The notes beneath the pieces were generated by a model that was not told where the DNA came from, did not search any database, and saw only the letters and a list, made by a program, of their open reading frames with translations. A stretch of 22,211 bases of DNA from Thermoleptolyngbya sp046719575 (GTDB lineage Bacteria; Cyanobacteriota; Cyanobacteriia; Elainellales; Elainellaceae): assembly GCA_046719575.1 (NCBI GenBank), contig JBDNCP010000079.1:1-22211 (forward strand), read 5' to 3'. Made by a program: the position numbers and the translations under genes. Below, in pieces: positions 14,889-22,094 of the stretch; within the stretch, counting starts at the first letter, position 1, and each line of letters begins with the position of its first letter.

Positions 14889-15404
14889 CTATAGGAACCC
14901 GACGAATGCCCGCAGGTCGGTTGGGCTGGCGATCGCCACATACTGGTCAGCGTTGCTTGAGAAGCCGTAGACGATCCCGGTCGAGAAATTGACGCCGCCC
15001 TGCCCAAAAGTGTCGCGCCCCAGTGACAGCATTGTGCTGGGAAACACCGGGATCGGCATCAGCAGGAAATTGGTGGCGTTGGCGCTGGGGGCAGCGGTCT
15101 GGTTAAACAGCATTAGCCAGTAGGGAGTGGCGCTGCGGTTGTGAAACGTGAAGCTGTAGAGCTTGCCGCCCGACGCCTTGACGATGCGGTGCGCCTGGGT
15201 CGTGACAAAGCTATCGAAGCTCCAGGATGTCGTCAGCGCCTGGTGGGTGTTGTTCGTGTTGGTGGCGATCGCATCAAGGCGCGAATGGGCATCGGGATCG
15301 GCCCGGCGCATCACGAAAGGTGTTAGCTCGCTCCCATCGCCGCTGACAGCGTCGATCCAAACGGGTAATCCGGTGATGGGGTCTAGCCCCCTGACGGCTG
15401 GCAT
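14889..15404 (-). CDS. Hypothetical structural protein, probably appendage-related
   Basis: The protein has 171 residues. The N-terminus reads GLDPITGLPVWIDAVSGDGS, and the rest is Ser/Thr/Asn-rich with strands (SFTFHNRSATPYWLMLFNQT, FPSTMLSLGR, GVNFSTGIVYGFSS). The strand-rich C-terminal ~100 residues look like a small beta-sandwich. The ATG is 1 bp after the stop of the 347-aa gene and the next gene follows 8 bp on, so it belongs to one coupled operon. The family is unknown; a decoration or fibre role is inferred from composition and place. Confidence 0.6.
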   Translation of the reverse strand: MPAVRGLDPITGLPVWIDAVSGDGSELTPFVMRRADPDAHSRLDAIATNTNNTHQALTTSWSFDSFVTTQAHRIVKASGGKLYSFTFHNRSATPYWLMLFNQTAAPSANATNFLLMPIPVFPSTMLSLGRDTFGQGGVNFSTGIVYGFSSNADQYVAIASPTDLRAFVGFL

Positions 15405-15405
15405 A

Positions 15406-16449
15406 TCAGTAAAAGACTCCTAAGCTGAAGGGGGTGAAAACGGGACCAAGGGCGGCGGCACGGATATCAACCAGCACGACATTGGGGGCGGGCGGCGGCA
15501 CGGTTTCGATCCGCTGGTTGGCGGGGGCTTGGCGCTCCACGCTGTCGGCATCCGTCCAGGTGGCGATTCGGAAGTTTTGCCCCGACAGCAGCGGGCTGGT
15601 GGGCGATCGCCCCCGCAGCACGCCCTCGTAGACCTGATGCACCGTCTCGACCGCTGGATCGACAAGCAATCCCACACCATCGACAAACGTCACCAGCACG
15701 TCTACCACGGGTTCTAATTCCGCAAGGCTGCCAACCTCCAACAAAAATTCCTGCGGGAGCCACTCGGTCGGAACGGTTGGGATCGATCCGTAAAACCGAT
15801 TCAGCAGCGACTCTGCCGCCAGCACAGCCAACTGACGAAATCCAGGAATCTGGGTGGCGCGATCAGCTTCCAGCAGTGCATCAATCCATTCAATTTGGGC
15901 GGATGCCGAAGACAGCGGCGCTTCCTGCGGATCACGGATCAACAGACCCGCCGAAATCCATAGCGGGTCTGTTGCGGCGGTGTAGTGCTGGAGCCAAGCA
16001 TTAATCTGCACAAGCAAGTCCAAAACCTCGCGCAGCCGCAGCGTCGTGACAAGATTTTGGTCAACAGCTTCGCGCAGCCGGAGCTGAGCCGATTGCAGCG
16101 TTGTGCTGTCCGATGGCTCATACAGAAACTCCAGGTAGAGCAACTGCGGTGTATTGGTTGAAAATTGGGGCGATCGCCCACCTTCCGAGTCTACCCAAAA
16201 CATCGTCACGGGGTTGAGCGCAACAACTCCTTCGCGAGTCTCTAGCAGCAGTTCCCAGTTGTCGCCTTTGGAGGCGCGGCCCAGCGTTGGGTATGCATTA
16301 AACAGCTCTTCTGGCGGCACCGCAATCGGCACCTCACGGATGCGCCCTACTAGTTCTGGTTGCGGCATGACGAAACGGTTCGCCACATTGCAGAGGGCGA
16401 TCGGCAACTCATCGTTGTCTACTGTTTGGAAGCCAGGAATGCAGGTCAC
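15406..16449 (-). CDS. Hypothetical baseplate/appendage protein
   Basis: The protein has 347 residues and a GTG start. It is mixed alpha/beta with helical segments at ~120-160 (LRLREAVDQNLVTTLRLREV) and ~195-220, and a strand-rich, Val/Pro-rich last 100 residues. No signal peptide, membrane helix or catalytic motif is visible. It follows the duplicated fibre-like gene by 15 bp and precedes the 171-aa gene by 1 bp. I do not recognise the family; position suggests a tail-tip or fibre connector. Confidence 0.6.
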   Translation of the reverse strand: MTCIPGFQTVDNDELPIALCNVANRFVMPQPELVGRIREVPIAVPPEELFNAYPTLGRASKGDNWELLLETREGVVALNPVTMFWVDSEGGRSPQFSTNTPQLLYLEFLYEPSDSTTLQSAQLRLREAVDQNLVTTLRLREVLDLLVQINAWLQHYTAATDPLWISAGLLIRDPQEAPLSSASAQIEWIDALLEADRATQIPGFRQLAVLAAESLLNRFYGSIPTVPTEWLPQEFLLEVGSLAELEPVVDVLVTFVDGVGLLVDPAVETVHQVYEGVLRGRSPTSPLLSGQNFRIATWTDADSVERQAPANQRIETVPPPAPNVVLVDIRAAALGPVFTPFSLGVFY

Positions 16450-16464
16450 GTCAGTGGTTGGGGG

Positions 16465-17547
16465 TTAGAGGAAACGGAGTAGTCCAAGCGTAGATGAATC
16501 AAGCTGGGCGCGAAAGCTTGCGCCGTTGGGCGTGTAGCCTGTGGGAAACTGACTAGGCGAAATGGGCTTGTAGCAAACGATCGGGTCGGTGGAGGCGGGG
16601 CTGCTGCCTATTCGTTTTGCCACCACCAATCCCTTGATCGTGGCGGCCAAGTTGGTGGTTAAATTTGGCCATTCGGGGTCATCGGCTCGCCAGAGCGCGG
16701 TGTTGCCGCTTGTGCCGAAGCTCAGGTTTTGCAGCAGAATGGGCCCATAGTTGCCACCTGTCGCAAGCGTCAATTGTGCAACTTGTGTCAGGGTAGGATC
16801 GGTGGGGGCGGTGGTGACGAGGTGCGTGTAGAACGTGCCAGACGACAGGTCAAACGAGCGATTTAGCAGTCCCAGCAGCACCTGCGTGAAAATAATGCCA
16901 CTGGTGTTAAACCGGAGACGCGAAGCGGTTGTGACACCAGCGCTTACAAGGTTGGTCGCCTGAAGCGTCAAGACAGTAGTGCCGTTGCTGGCGGCGGTGT
17001 TTGACAAGACGTTGTAGCTGCTGCTTGGCAGATTGCTGAAGATGGCGGCGCGTCCAACAAATTCATCAGACGCGACTGGATGCGCCACCGAGATTGTGAC
17101 AGTTGTGCTGGTGACAGCCGTAATGATGTAGTCGTAGCCAAGCCGCAGGATGCCATCCGTTGGAGGTGTTAGGGTAAAGTCTGACCCGTTGGGGTTGTAG
17201 GGAGCGGGCAGTGGATTGTAGACAATGGGTGGATCAGTGGTGGCGGGGCTTCCACCTGCCTGACAACACAGCACTGATCCCACAATGGAGCCGCCGCTAG
17301 TTGTCAGCAAGTTCCAGCTTGGATTTTGAGTCGTTAGACTCCCAGCTTGATTAACGATTGAGCTAGAGGGCGGTGCCCCTAGGATGGCGGGCGCGTAGTT
17401 GCCGCCTGTGGCGATCGCCAATCCGCCAACTTGGGCGATCGCTGGGTTTGTTGGGGCGGCGGTAACGAGGTGATAGTAAAACGTCCCGCTTGTTAGGTTA
17501 AGCGATCGATCCAGTAGCCCGGTTTTGGTCGCATTAAAGATCAGCAT
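16465..17547 (-). CDS. Fibre-like protein with internal duplication
   Basis: The protein has about 360 residues. I take ATG at 17547, which overlaps the upstream stop as TGATG; GTG at 17550 would add one residue. Two homologous halves, ~10-138 and ~226-360, share GLL(D/N)RS, then SGTFY-HLVT-APT, ATGGNY(A/G)PILL-like and G(S)SPA(S/T)TDP-(V)-Y-P motifs. Between them is a ~85-residue unique segment (TAVTSTTVTISVAHPVASDE). Composition (Ser, Thr, Asn, Gly) and the place directly after the gpI-like gene suggest a tail fibre or appendage; each half probably folds as one beta domain. It is translationally coupled to the gpI-like gene. Confidence 0.6.
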   Translation of the reverse strand: MLIFNATKTGLLDRSLNLTSGTFYYHLVTAAPTNPAIAQVGGLAIATGGNYAPAILGAPPSSSIVNQAGSLTTQNPSWNLLTTSGGSIVGSVLCCQAGGSPATTDPPIVYNPLPAPYNPNGSDFTLTPPTDGILRLGYDYIITAVTSTTVTISVAHPVASDEFVGRAAIFSNLPSSSYNVLSNTAASNGTTVLTLQATNLVSAGVTTASRLRFNTSGIIFTQVLLGLLNRSFDLSSGTFYTHLVTTAPTDPTLTQVAQLTLATGGNYGPILLQNLSFGTSGNTALWRADDPEWPNLTTNLAATIKGLVVAKRIGSSPASTDPIVCYKPISPSQFPTGYTPNGASFRAQLDSSTLGLLRFL

Positions 17548-18965
17548 CACAGCACAATGTTTTGATAAAACCAGTCGTAGATTTGGGCGGCAAAAATGTC
17601 GGCTGCGACAGTTTGTTCTGCTGTCCTGAAGTCAGTCGTGAAGACAGATTCAATCGCTACGGCATCCGACAACAGGGTTTGGTCGGTGCGGGCGATCGCC
17701 AGGATATCGCGCACCACCACGCCGCTGGCATCCAGGTTTTGCGGCGCGGTGTCGGGCGCCAGGAGGTTGCGGGCTGTCCAGCGGTCAGACGCGATCGCCT
17801 GCTCAGCCGTCCTGAGGTCGGTCGTGAAGATAGATTCGACAGCGATCGCATCGGGCGCGAGAGTCTGGTCAGCGCGGGCGATCGCCAAAATGTCGCGCAC
17901 CACCATGCTGCTGGCATCCAGGGTTTGCGGTGCGGTGTCGGGTGTGGTGGCGAAGCTGGAGTCTACCGTGATAGCGTTTATCGCTAGATTTTGGCGAGCT
18001 GTCACCAATGGCAACAGGTTCTCTGCGATAAATTCGTCTGCCGCTACGTTTTGGCGGGCGGGTTCTGTTTCCACGCCTCGAAATGGCAGCACATCGGTAT
18101 AGCGAAACCCAATGATCTCCACGTCGTAGCGGGTTTCGGTCTGGATGGTGGTGGGCGATCGCTGTGCCACGATTGCCTCTGTCTCGCCGCCATCGATCCA
18201 GCCAAATACGCCAATCCGCGCCTGGATATCCCAGGATTCTTGGTTCAAAACCTCAATAGCGGGAAAGACTTTATTCCATCGGATTTCCCCTGGGGTCAGA
18301 TGTTCCCAAATAGCATGAGGTCCCAGCAGCGACCCTGGCGAGTTGATGATTGCGACATCCCGCTCAACAAAGTGTTGGTCAAATTTGTCGGTGTAGTCCC
18401 ACGGGTTTTGATCCGATTGAATGATGTTCCAGTCAGGCGCATAGCGTTGTGGGTAGTCACCGCTGCCAAGAAACTGCCGCTCGTCCCACGTTTGGGTTGG
18501 CCAGGCATCATAGCGGGTGCTGTAGCCCCACCACTGCGGCGGCGTAGCGGCGGGCTCCTTGCCCCAAGGCAGTCGGATCAAAACAGCGGGTTCGGTTTTG
18601 GCATCTTCCCAGCGGAGCCATAGGGCGATCGCCTCCCGTATGCCTATTTCCGTTCCTTTGGTCTGCCAATAGCGCCACGCCCGCTTGATTACGTCACGCT
18701 TGTGTTCAGCAGGCCAATCGGGGTCTAGCCCTAGCCCTAGGGTGCGATCACCCACAGGCGCAAGCGCCACGATCTGCTGAAACCAATCTAGAAATTCCAC
18801 AGGGGTGGAATCTGGATCAAACAAAAACTCTAGCCGCGCCAGCGTCGCGAGGATATCGCTGTAGGTTGGCTGCACCGCGTCGCAAACATGCCGCAAAACA
18901 CCGCGCTCGTCTGCTAGGCGGGCGTTGACAGGCAGGTTTTCATACAGGACGGGGTTGTGGGGCAT
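17547..18965 (-). CDS. gpI-like tail/baseplate protein with C-terminal repeat array
   Basis: I favour ATG at 18965 (472 aa); a TTG at 18989 would add 8 residues but lies within the terminator T-run. The N-terminal ~130 residues (SDILATLARLEFLFDPDSTP, VEFLDWFQQIV, HKRDVIKRAWRYWQTKGTEI) match the P2 gpI / phage tail protein I group, which forms part of the baseplate wedge and holds the fibres. A Trp-rich middle follows. The last ~160 residues are about eight ~20-residue units of the type A-x-Q-x-(L/V/I)-x-A, with a 62-residue higher-order repeat present twice. The array is unusual for gpI and may form an elongated rod or fibre socket. Downstream genes are coupled to it. Confidence 0.72.
   Translation of the reverse strand: MPHNPVLYENLPVNARLADERGVLRHVCDAVQPTYSDILATLARLEFLFDPDSTPVEFLDWFQQIVALAPVGDRTLGLGLDPDWPAEHKRDVIKRAWRYWQTKGTEIGIREAIALWLRWEDAKTEPAVLIRLPWGKEPAATPPQWWGYSTRYDAWPTQTWDERQFLGSGDYPQRYAPDWNIIQSDQNPWDYTDKFDQHFVERDVAIINSPGSLLGPHAIWEHLTPGEIRWNKVFPAIEVLNQESWDIQARIGVFGWIDGGETEAIVAQRSPTTIQTETRYDVEIIGFRYTDVLPFRGVETEPARQNVAADEFIAENLLPLVTARQNLAINAITVDSSFATTPDTAPQTLDASSMVVRDILAIARADQTLAPDAIAVESIFTTDLRTAEQAIASDRWTARNLLAPDTAPQNLDASGVVVRDILAIARTDQTLLSDAVAIESVFTTDFRTAEQTVAADIFAAQIYDWFYQNIVL
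17562..17933 (-). repeat. 186-bp tandem duplication within the gpI-like gene
   Basis: Two copies (17748-17933 and 17562-17747) encode 62 residues each, sharing DAS-VVVRDILAIAR and -IFTTDLRTAEQ-type segments. HIP1 sites at 17692 and 17878 are exactly 186 bp apart. Each copy is built of three ~20-residue units. High DNA similarity indicates a recent expansion on top of an older short repeat. Confidence 0.8.
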
Positions 18966-18986
18966 CCAGGTGGCGGGGCAATATGC

Positions 18987-19023
18987 CAAAAAGCGAGGGC
19001 AGCCAGTGTGGTGCTGCCCCCGC
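18987..19023 (-). terminator. Intrinsic terminator between the 104-aa gene and the gpI-like gene
   Basis: On the minus strand GGGCAGC / GCTGCCC with a 9-nt loop, extended by GCG/CGC across a mismatch, is followed by a TCGC spacer and TTTTT. It lies about 50 bp past the 104-aa stop and only 22 bp before the ATG of the gpI-like gene, so that gene's promoter must lie upstream of the hairpin, overlap it, or depend on read-through. Confidence 0.7.
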
Positions 19024-19071
19024 TAGGAGGTGATTAGGAAACGTGAACTGTCGCTTGCTATAAAAATAGCA

Positions 19072-19386
19072 TTATTCAACAATCCAGGCGCAGATTAGTT
19101 CTTCGCCGCCATATTCCTGGCGGGTCGCGACGCTGCGGTCTGTGACAGCGGATGCCTGAAAATCAACACGGGCTTCAATGATGCTGCCGCCCCGGTTTTC
19201 TGTCCACGTCATGGTGCCGCGATCGCCTCCCGCTGCCGTAAACGGCACATAGCCCTCGTCGGACTGGCGCTGCATCAGCTCCTCTGCCTGCTGGGGCGCG
19301 ACACCCTGGGGTAGGCGAGACAGGCGATCGACGATCTGGACGCTGGCGGGCGCGACACATTCACTGGAGTTCTGCGGGTTGGGCAC
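19072..19386 (-). CDS. Small hypothetical protein
   Basis: The protein has 104 residues. GTG at 19386 is the only plausible start in the frame. The N-terminal half carries SVQIVDRLSRLPQGVAPQQA EELMQRQ, a helix-rich adaptor-like stretch, and the C-terminal half is strand-rich (TMTWTENRGGSIIEARVDF) ending in ELICAWIVE. There are two Cys. No family recognised. It lies between the pentapeptide protein and the gpI-like gene in the same direction, followed by a small hairpin (GCTAT/ATAGC, 19058-19071) and the terminator. It may be a cargo partner or the end of an older operon. Confidence 0.5.
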   Translation of the reverse strand: MPNPQNSSECVAPASVQIVDRLSRLPQGVAPQQAEELMQRQSDEGYVPFTAAGGDRGTMTWTENRGGSIIEARVDFQASAVTDRSVATRQEYGGEELICAWIVE

Positions 19387-19449
19387 CAGGCTAGCGGCCG
19401 CATCGCCGCCAGAGCAAGACGCGATGGATCACGGTGTCCTCAGGGTTTT

Positions 19450-21444
19450 CTACATCTTTTTAGGAACGGTGGCTCCCTCCAGGTTCGCTCCGAACAGGTT
19501 TGCATTCCGCAGGTTTGCCCTGGTTAGGTCTGCATTCCGCAGGTCTGCCCTGGTCAGGTCTGCCCCCTCCAGGTTGGCCGCCAACAAGCTTGCCCCTTGG
19601 AGATTTGCGCCTGAAAGATTTGCACCTGACAGATTTGTGTCTAAGCAGTTAGCCCCCTCCAGGTTAGCCCCCTCCAGGTTAGCTCCCTCTAGGGACGATT
19701 TGGGCAGATACGCCCCTGCGAGATTTGCGTTTCTCAAATCCGCCCCTGCGAGGTTCGCCCGCCAGAAGTTGGCGTGACGTAGGTCTGCGTTTTGGAGATT
19801 CGCTCCCTGAAGATCTGCAGACACAAAATCTGCATTGGACAGGTTTGCCCCGGCAAAGTTCGCGCCAGCCAGGCAATCCCCGCCAAAAGGAACAGATTCC
19901 AGATCCAGTTTTGAAAAATCGCTTTGCAGATTTTCCTTGACCCAGCCTGCAATCATCTCGCGTGCCCATCCGAGCGCATGAGATTGATTACAGGATGGCA
20001 GATCTCGCGGGTCGATTTTGGATTTGACGATATCCCTGACTCGTTTCCCTTGAGTCCACTGCTCCCTGAGGTCTGATTCGTATAGACCCAGTTCCTCTGG
20101 GCTGGGGAGATACTCAATCTCGTAATACGCCCCCGCAAATTGCTCACTCAGCGCTGCAAGAGCCTGGTCGTCCCACTTGCCGCCATTTTGAACAAAGGCC
20201 TGGACGGCCTGTTCTAGCGCATCTAATCTCTTTCGGATGCACTTGGCTGCGTCTTCAGGAAACGCCTTCCGGCGTATCGTGAAGAGGTACTGATCCGGCC
20301 CCCGCTGCGATCGCGGCGGATCGCCCTGGCGATCGAGGGTGGTGTACACCTCAGCCTTTTCTGGATTGAGGTACACCCTCCGAGCGGCTGGCTTAAAATC
20401 TTCCTCTGAGATAGCCCGGATACTTTTCCTCAGAGCATCAGTGGCATAGGGCATTAGAGCGCCGGAAAAGCGCCAGATTCCACGAACACACTCACGGTTG
20501 AGGGTGGAGAGGTAGTCAATGAATTTCAACAATCCCCCGCGATGGAGTCCCAGGTCGTAGGCGACCCTGGAGCAGAATTCGTCCGCCTCCTTCAGTTTCT
20601 TGTCCTTCGTCGGCTCGAAGGAGTGGATCTTTTCGCGCCAGCCCTCTACCTCCTGGCGTGAATAAGTTAGGTGGGGAGTTGCTCCCCCAGGGCGGAATTC
20701 GTCAGCCCACTGGGCGATCTCATCGAGTAGGTAAATTCCCCGCTCGATTTTCCCGTCCCGATTTTTATAAGACAGGTAGAGCGCTTGCCACCCGTTTTCT
20801 TCCCGAATCTCCTGTTGAAGGTCGGGAATGCACGAAAATAACTTTTGGAGGGAAGGTGATCCGTATAGGATGTATTCCGGATCTCTTCCCAAAAAACTCC
20901 GGGAATAGCGATCAAAGAAAAACACAAGCTCTTCCTCTCCCCACCGCCCGGAGTGGAAAGGGACTTTGGAGACTGCCTGTTGGAAGCCAAACAGGCAGTT
21001 GACCAGGGGTAGACCCCCAAAAAGCTGATCCCAAGGCAACTCAGGATCAAGCTCAATTGGCGAGTATGGAGCATCGTATATGCTCCATTGCCCCTCTTGC
21101 TCCTGTCTGACTTCCGCCGCAGGGTTTTCCACTCGGCTAGGGAAGTAGATCCTGGTGTTCACCAGTCCGGGCACTTCTTGCCCGTAAAAATCCTCTGAAT
21201 ATCTGGAGTCGTTCCCAGAATCCCGGCGGCTCCACTGATGGAGCCAGTACGGAGTCCCGTCTGGGATCTCTAGGATCAGCCCATAGATCTCCCTTACCTT
21301 TTTGGAACTTCTGTTACTAATGCGGACTAGTTCCGTCATCAAATCAACCACGTTTACCTGCGTGCCAGGCGGTAAAAGCAGTTCATAGTCCATTACAGTT
21401 CTTGGGTACCCATCCGGGTATGCGCGACAAATCTGAAAAAACAT
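19450..21444 (-). CDS. Large protein with unknown N-terminal region and C-terminal pentapeptide repeats
   Basis: The protein has 664 residues. Residues ~530-660 are a run of pentapeptide repeats of the A(D/N)Lxx type (GANLSNADFVSADLQGANLQ, continuing to the end), predicted to form a right-handed square beta-helix. Residues 1-525 are not recognised: aromatic- and Glu/Arg-rich, globular, without signal peptide or membrane helix. The ATG has AGGAAATAGGG just upstream. Its codons look less HIP1-rich than the tail genes. Pentapeptide solenoids serve as scaffolds or protein-interaction tails. Placement beside a contractile tail cluster makes a cargo or effector role possible, but it could equally be an independent gene of the flanking region. 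Confidence 0.65.
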   Translation of the reverse strand: MFFQICRAYPDGYPRTVMDYELLLPPGTQVNVVDLMTELVRISNRSSKKVREIYGLILEIPDGTPYWLHQWSRRDSGNDSRYSEDFYGQEVPGLVNTRIYFPSRVENPAAEVRQEQEGQWSIYDAPYSPIELDPELPWDQLFGGLPLVNCLFGFQQAVSKVPFHSGRWGEEELVFFFDRYSRSFLGRDPEYILYGSPSLQKLFSCIPDLQQEIREENGWQALYLSYKNRDGKIERGIYLLDEIAQWADEFRPGGATPHLTYSRQEVEGWREKIHSFEPTKDKKLKEADEFCSRVAYDLGLHRGGLLKFIDYLSTLNRECVRGIWRFSGALMPYATDALRKSIRAISEEDFKPAARRVYLNPEKAEVYTTLDRQGDPPRSQRGPDQYLFTIRRKAFPEDAAKCIRKRLDALEQAVQAFVQNGGKWDDQALAALSEQFAGAYYEIEYLPSPEELGLYESDLREQWTQGKRVRDIVKSKIDPRDLPSCNQSHALGWAREMIAGWVKENLQSDFSKLDLESVPFGGDCLAGANFAGANLSNADFVSADLQGANLQNADLRHANFWRANLAGADLRNANLAGAYLPKSSLEGANLEGANLEGANCLDTNLSGANLSGANLQGASLLAANLEGADLTRADLRNADLTRANLRNANLFGANLEGATVPKKM
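19501..19560 (-). repeat. 30-bp tandem repeat inside the pentapeptide region
   Basis: Two 30-bp units (19501-19530 and 19531-19560) differ at two positions only, encoding two pairs of pentapeptides. They sit at the C-terminal end of the solenoid. This shows recent in-frame expansion of the array. Confidence 0.85.
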
Positions 21445-21485
21445 CCCTATTTCCTTTTCTGTCCCTTACATAATCAATATAGCCG

Positions 21486-21518
21486 TTTATAGCTATTTAA
21501 CAAGTATCTAGCTATAAA
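21486..21518. repeat. Inverted repeat 1 in the divergent promoter region
   Basis: The perfect 10-bp arms TTTATAGCTA / TAGCTATAAA flank a 13-nt spacer TTTAACAAGTATC. Its spacer begins like that of repeat 2 (TTTAA), while the outer arm bases differ. It lies 42 bp from the pentapeptide gene start, where an operator would act. Confidence 0.85.
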
Positions 21519-21553
21519 ACTAACTTATGAGGACGACCCTAAATACTTGCTTT

Positions 21554-21590
21554 TGCCTATAGCTATTTAAGCAGCATGTAGCTATAGGCA
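21554..21590. repeat. Inverted repeat 2 in the divergent promoter region
   Basis: The perfect 12-bp arms TGCCTATAGCTA / TAGCTATAGGCA flank a 13-nt spacer TTTAAGCAGCATG. It shares TATAGCTATTTAA and TAGCTATA with repeat 1, in the same orientation and with identical spacer length, 70 bp centre to centre. It lies 46 bp from the start of the Csx3-like gene. It could be an operator or an RNA hairpin in the plus-strand leader. Confidence 0.85.
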
Positions 21591-21635
21591 GGCTAAACTG
21601 TAATTCTAGCAAGCGCCTAGAAGTGGGGGCTTCCA

Positions 21636-22094
21636 ATGATTGAAGTAAAGATGCTGGAGCAGGAAGAATTTACGCTCCTGGTGTTTGAGGCGCGGGGGGA
21701 CGCGCCAGAGTTTGCCGATCTAAATGCGCTGGAGCTGCCCACCGTCACGGGTAGCAAGGGGCTGGTAATCGCCTCAGGCAAATTGGAGCCTTGGGTGACG
21801 GATGGAGCCATGAGCCACTACCGCAACCTGACGCTATGGCAGGGGCGATACGTGCCGAAAAAGCGCGGTGCTCGAAATGAGCGGGATTTTGGAGTGCTGG
21901 TGATCTTCAGCACGAGCCGCGAATATCCCGTGGGCAAGGTGCTGGACTATAGGTTGCCGTGCCTGATATGCCGCAACTCTGGGGTGCAGAACGTCCTGCG
22001 GGCAGACGCGATCTACCCGTACTGCACTCAGCACCAAAACTACAACCCAGCGCGGCAAACGTACAGCCCCAAAAAGGCGATCGCCAAAAAATGA
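21636..22094 (+). CDS. Csx3-like protein with added Cys/His motif
   Basis: The protein has 152 residues. Residues 1-105 follow the plan of the CRISPR-associated Csx3 family as I remember it: an EFTLLVFEA strand, LELPTV, GSKGLVIASGKLEPWV (compare KGVVISGRGPIW), a SHY helix start, then FGVLVIFSTSREYPVGKVLD near the end. Csx3 proteins bind and in some cases cut cyclic tetra-adenylate made by type III CRISPR systems. The Asp of the family DPRLG segment appears to be Val73 (RYVPKKRG), so cleavage by the known mechanism is doubtful. An extra C-terminal part has C109-x2-C112 and C130-x2-H133, a possible zinc site, then a basic tail. The ATG is preceded by GGGGG. No other CRISPR gene is visible. The assignment is by pattern, not alignment. 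Confidence 0.45.
   Translation: MIEVKMLEQEEFTLLVFEARGDAPEFADLNALELPTVTGSKGLVIASGKLEPWVTDGAMSHYRNLTLWQGRYVPKKRGARNERDFGVLVIFSTSREYPVGKVLDYRLPCLICRNSGVQNVLRADAIYPYCTQHQNYNPARQTYSPKKAIAKK

Noticed and set aside
17562..17987. Plus-strand 141-aa repeat-containing ORF
   Set aside because: It is the mirror of the 186-bp repeats in the gpI-like gene; no start signal or family features.
17991..18623. 210-aa plus-strand ORF
   Set aside because: It is antisense to the gpI-like gene, has no family character, and the minus frame carries clear tail-protein motifs.
19379..19777. 132-aa plus-strand ORF with repeated APxRF motifs
   Set aside because: The repeats are the antisense reading of the pentapeptide-repeat codons, not an independent repeat protein.
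19490..19880. CRISPR-like array
   Set aside because: Regular short repeats here are pentapeptide codons in frame, without constant repeats or unique spacers of CRISPR size.
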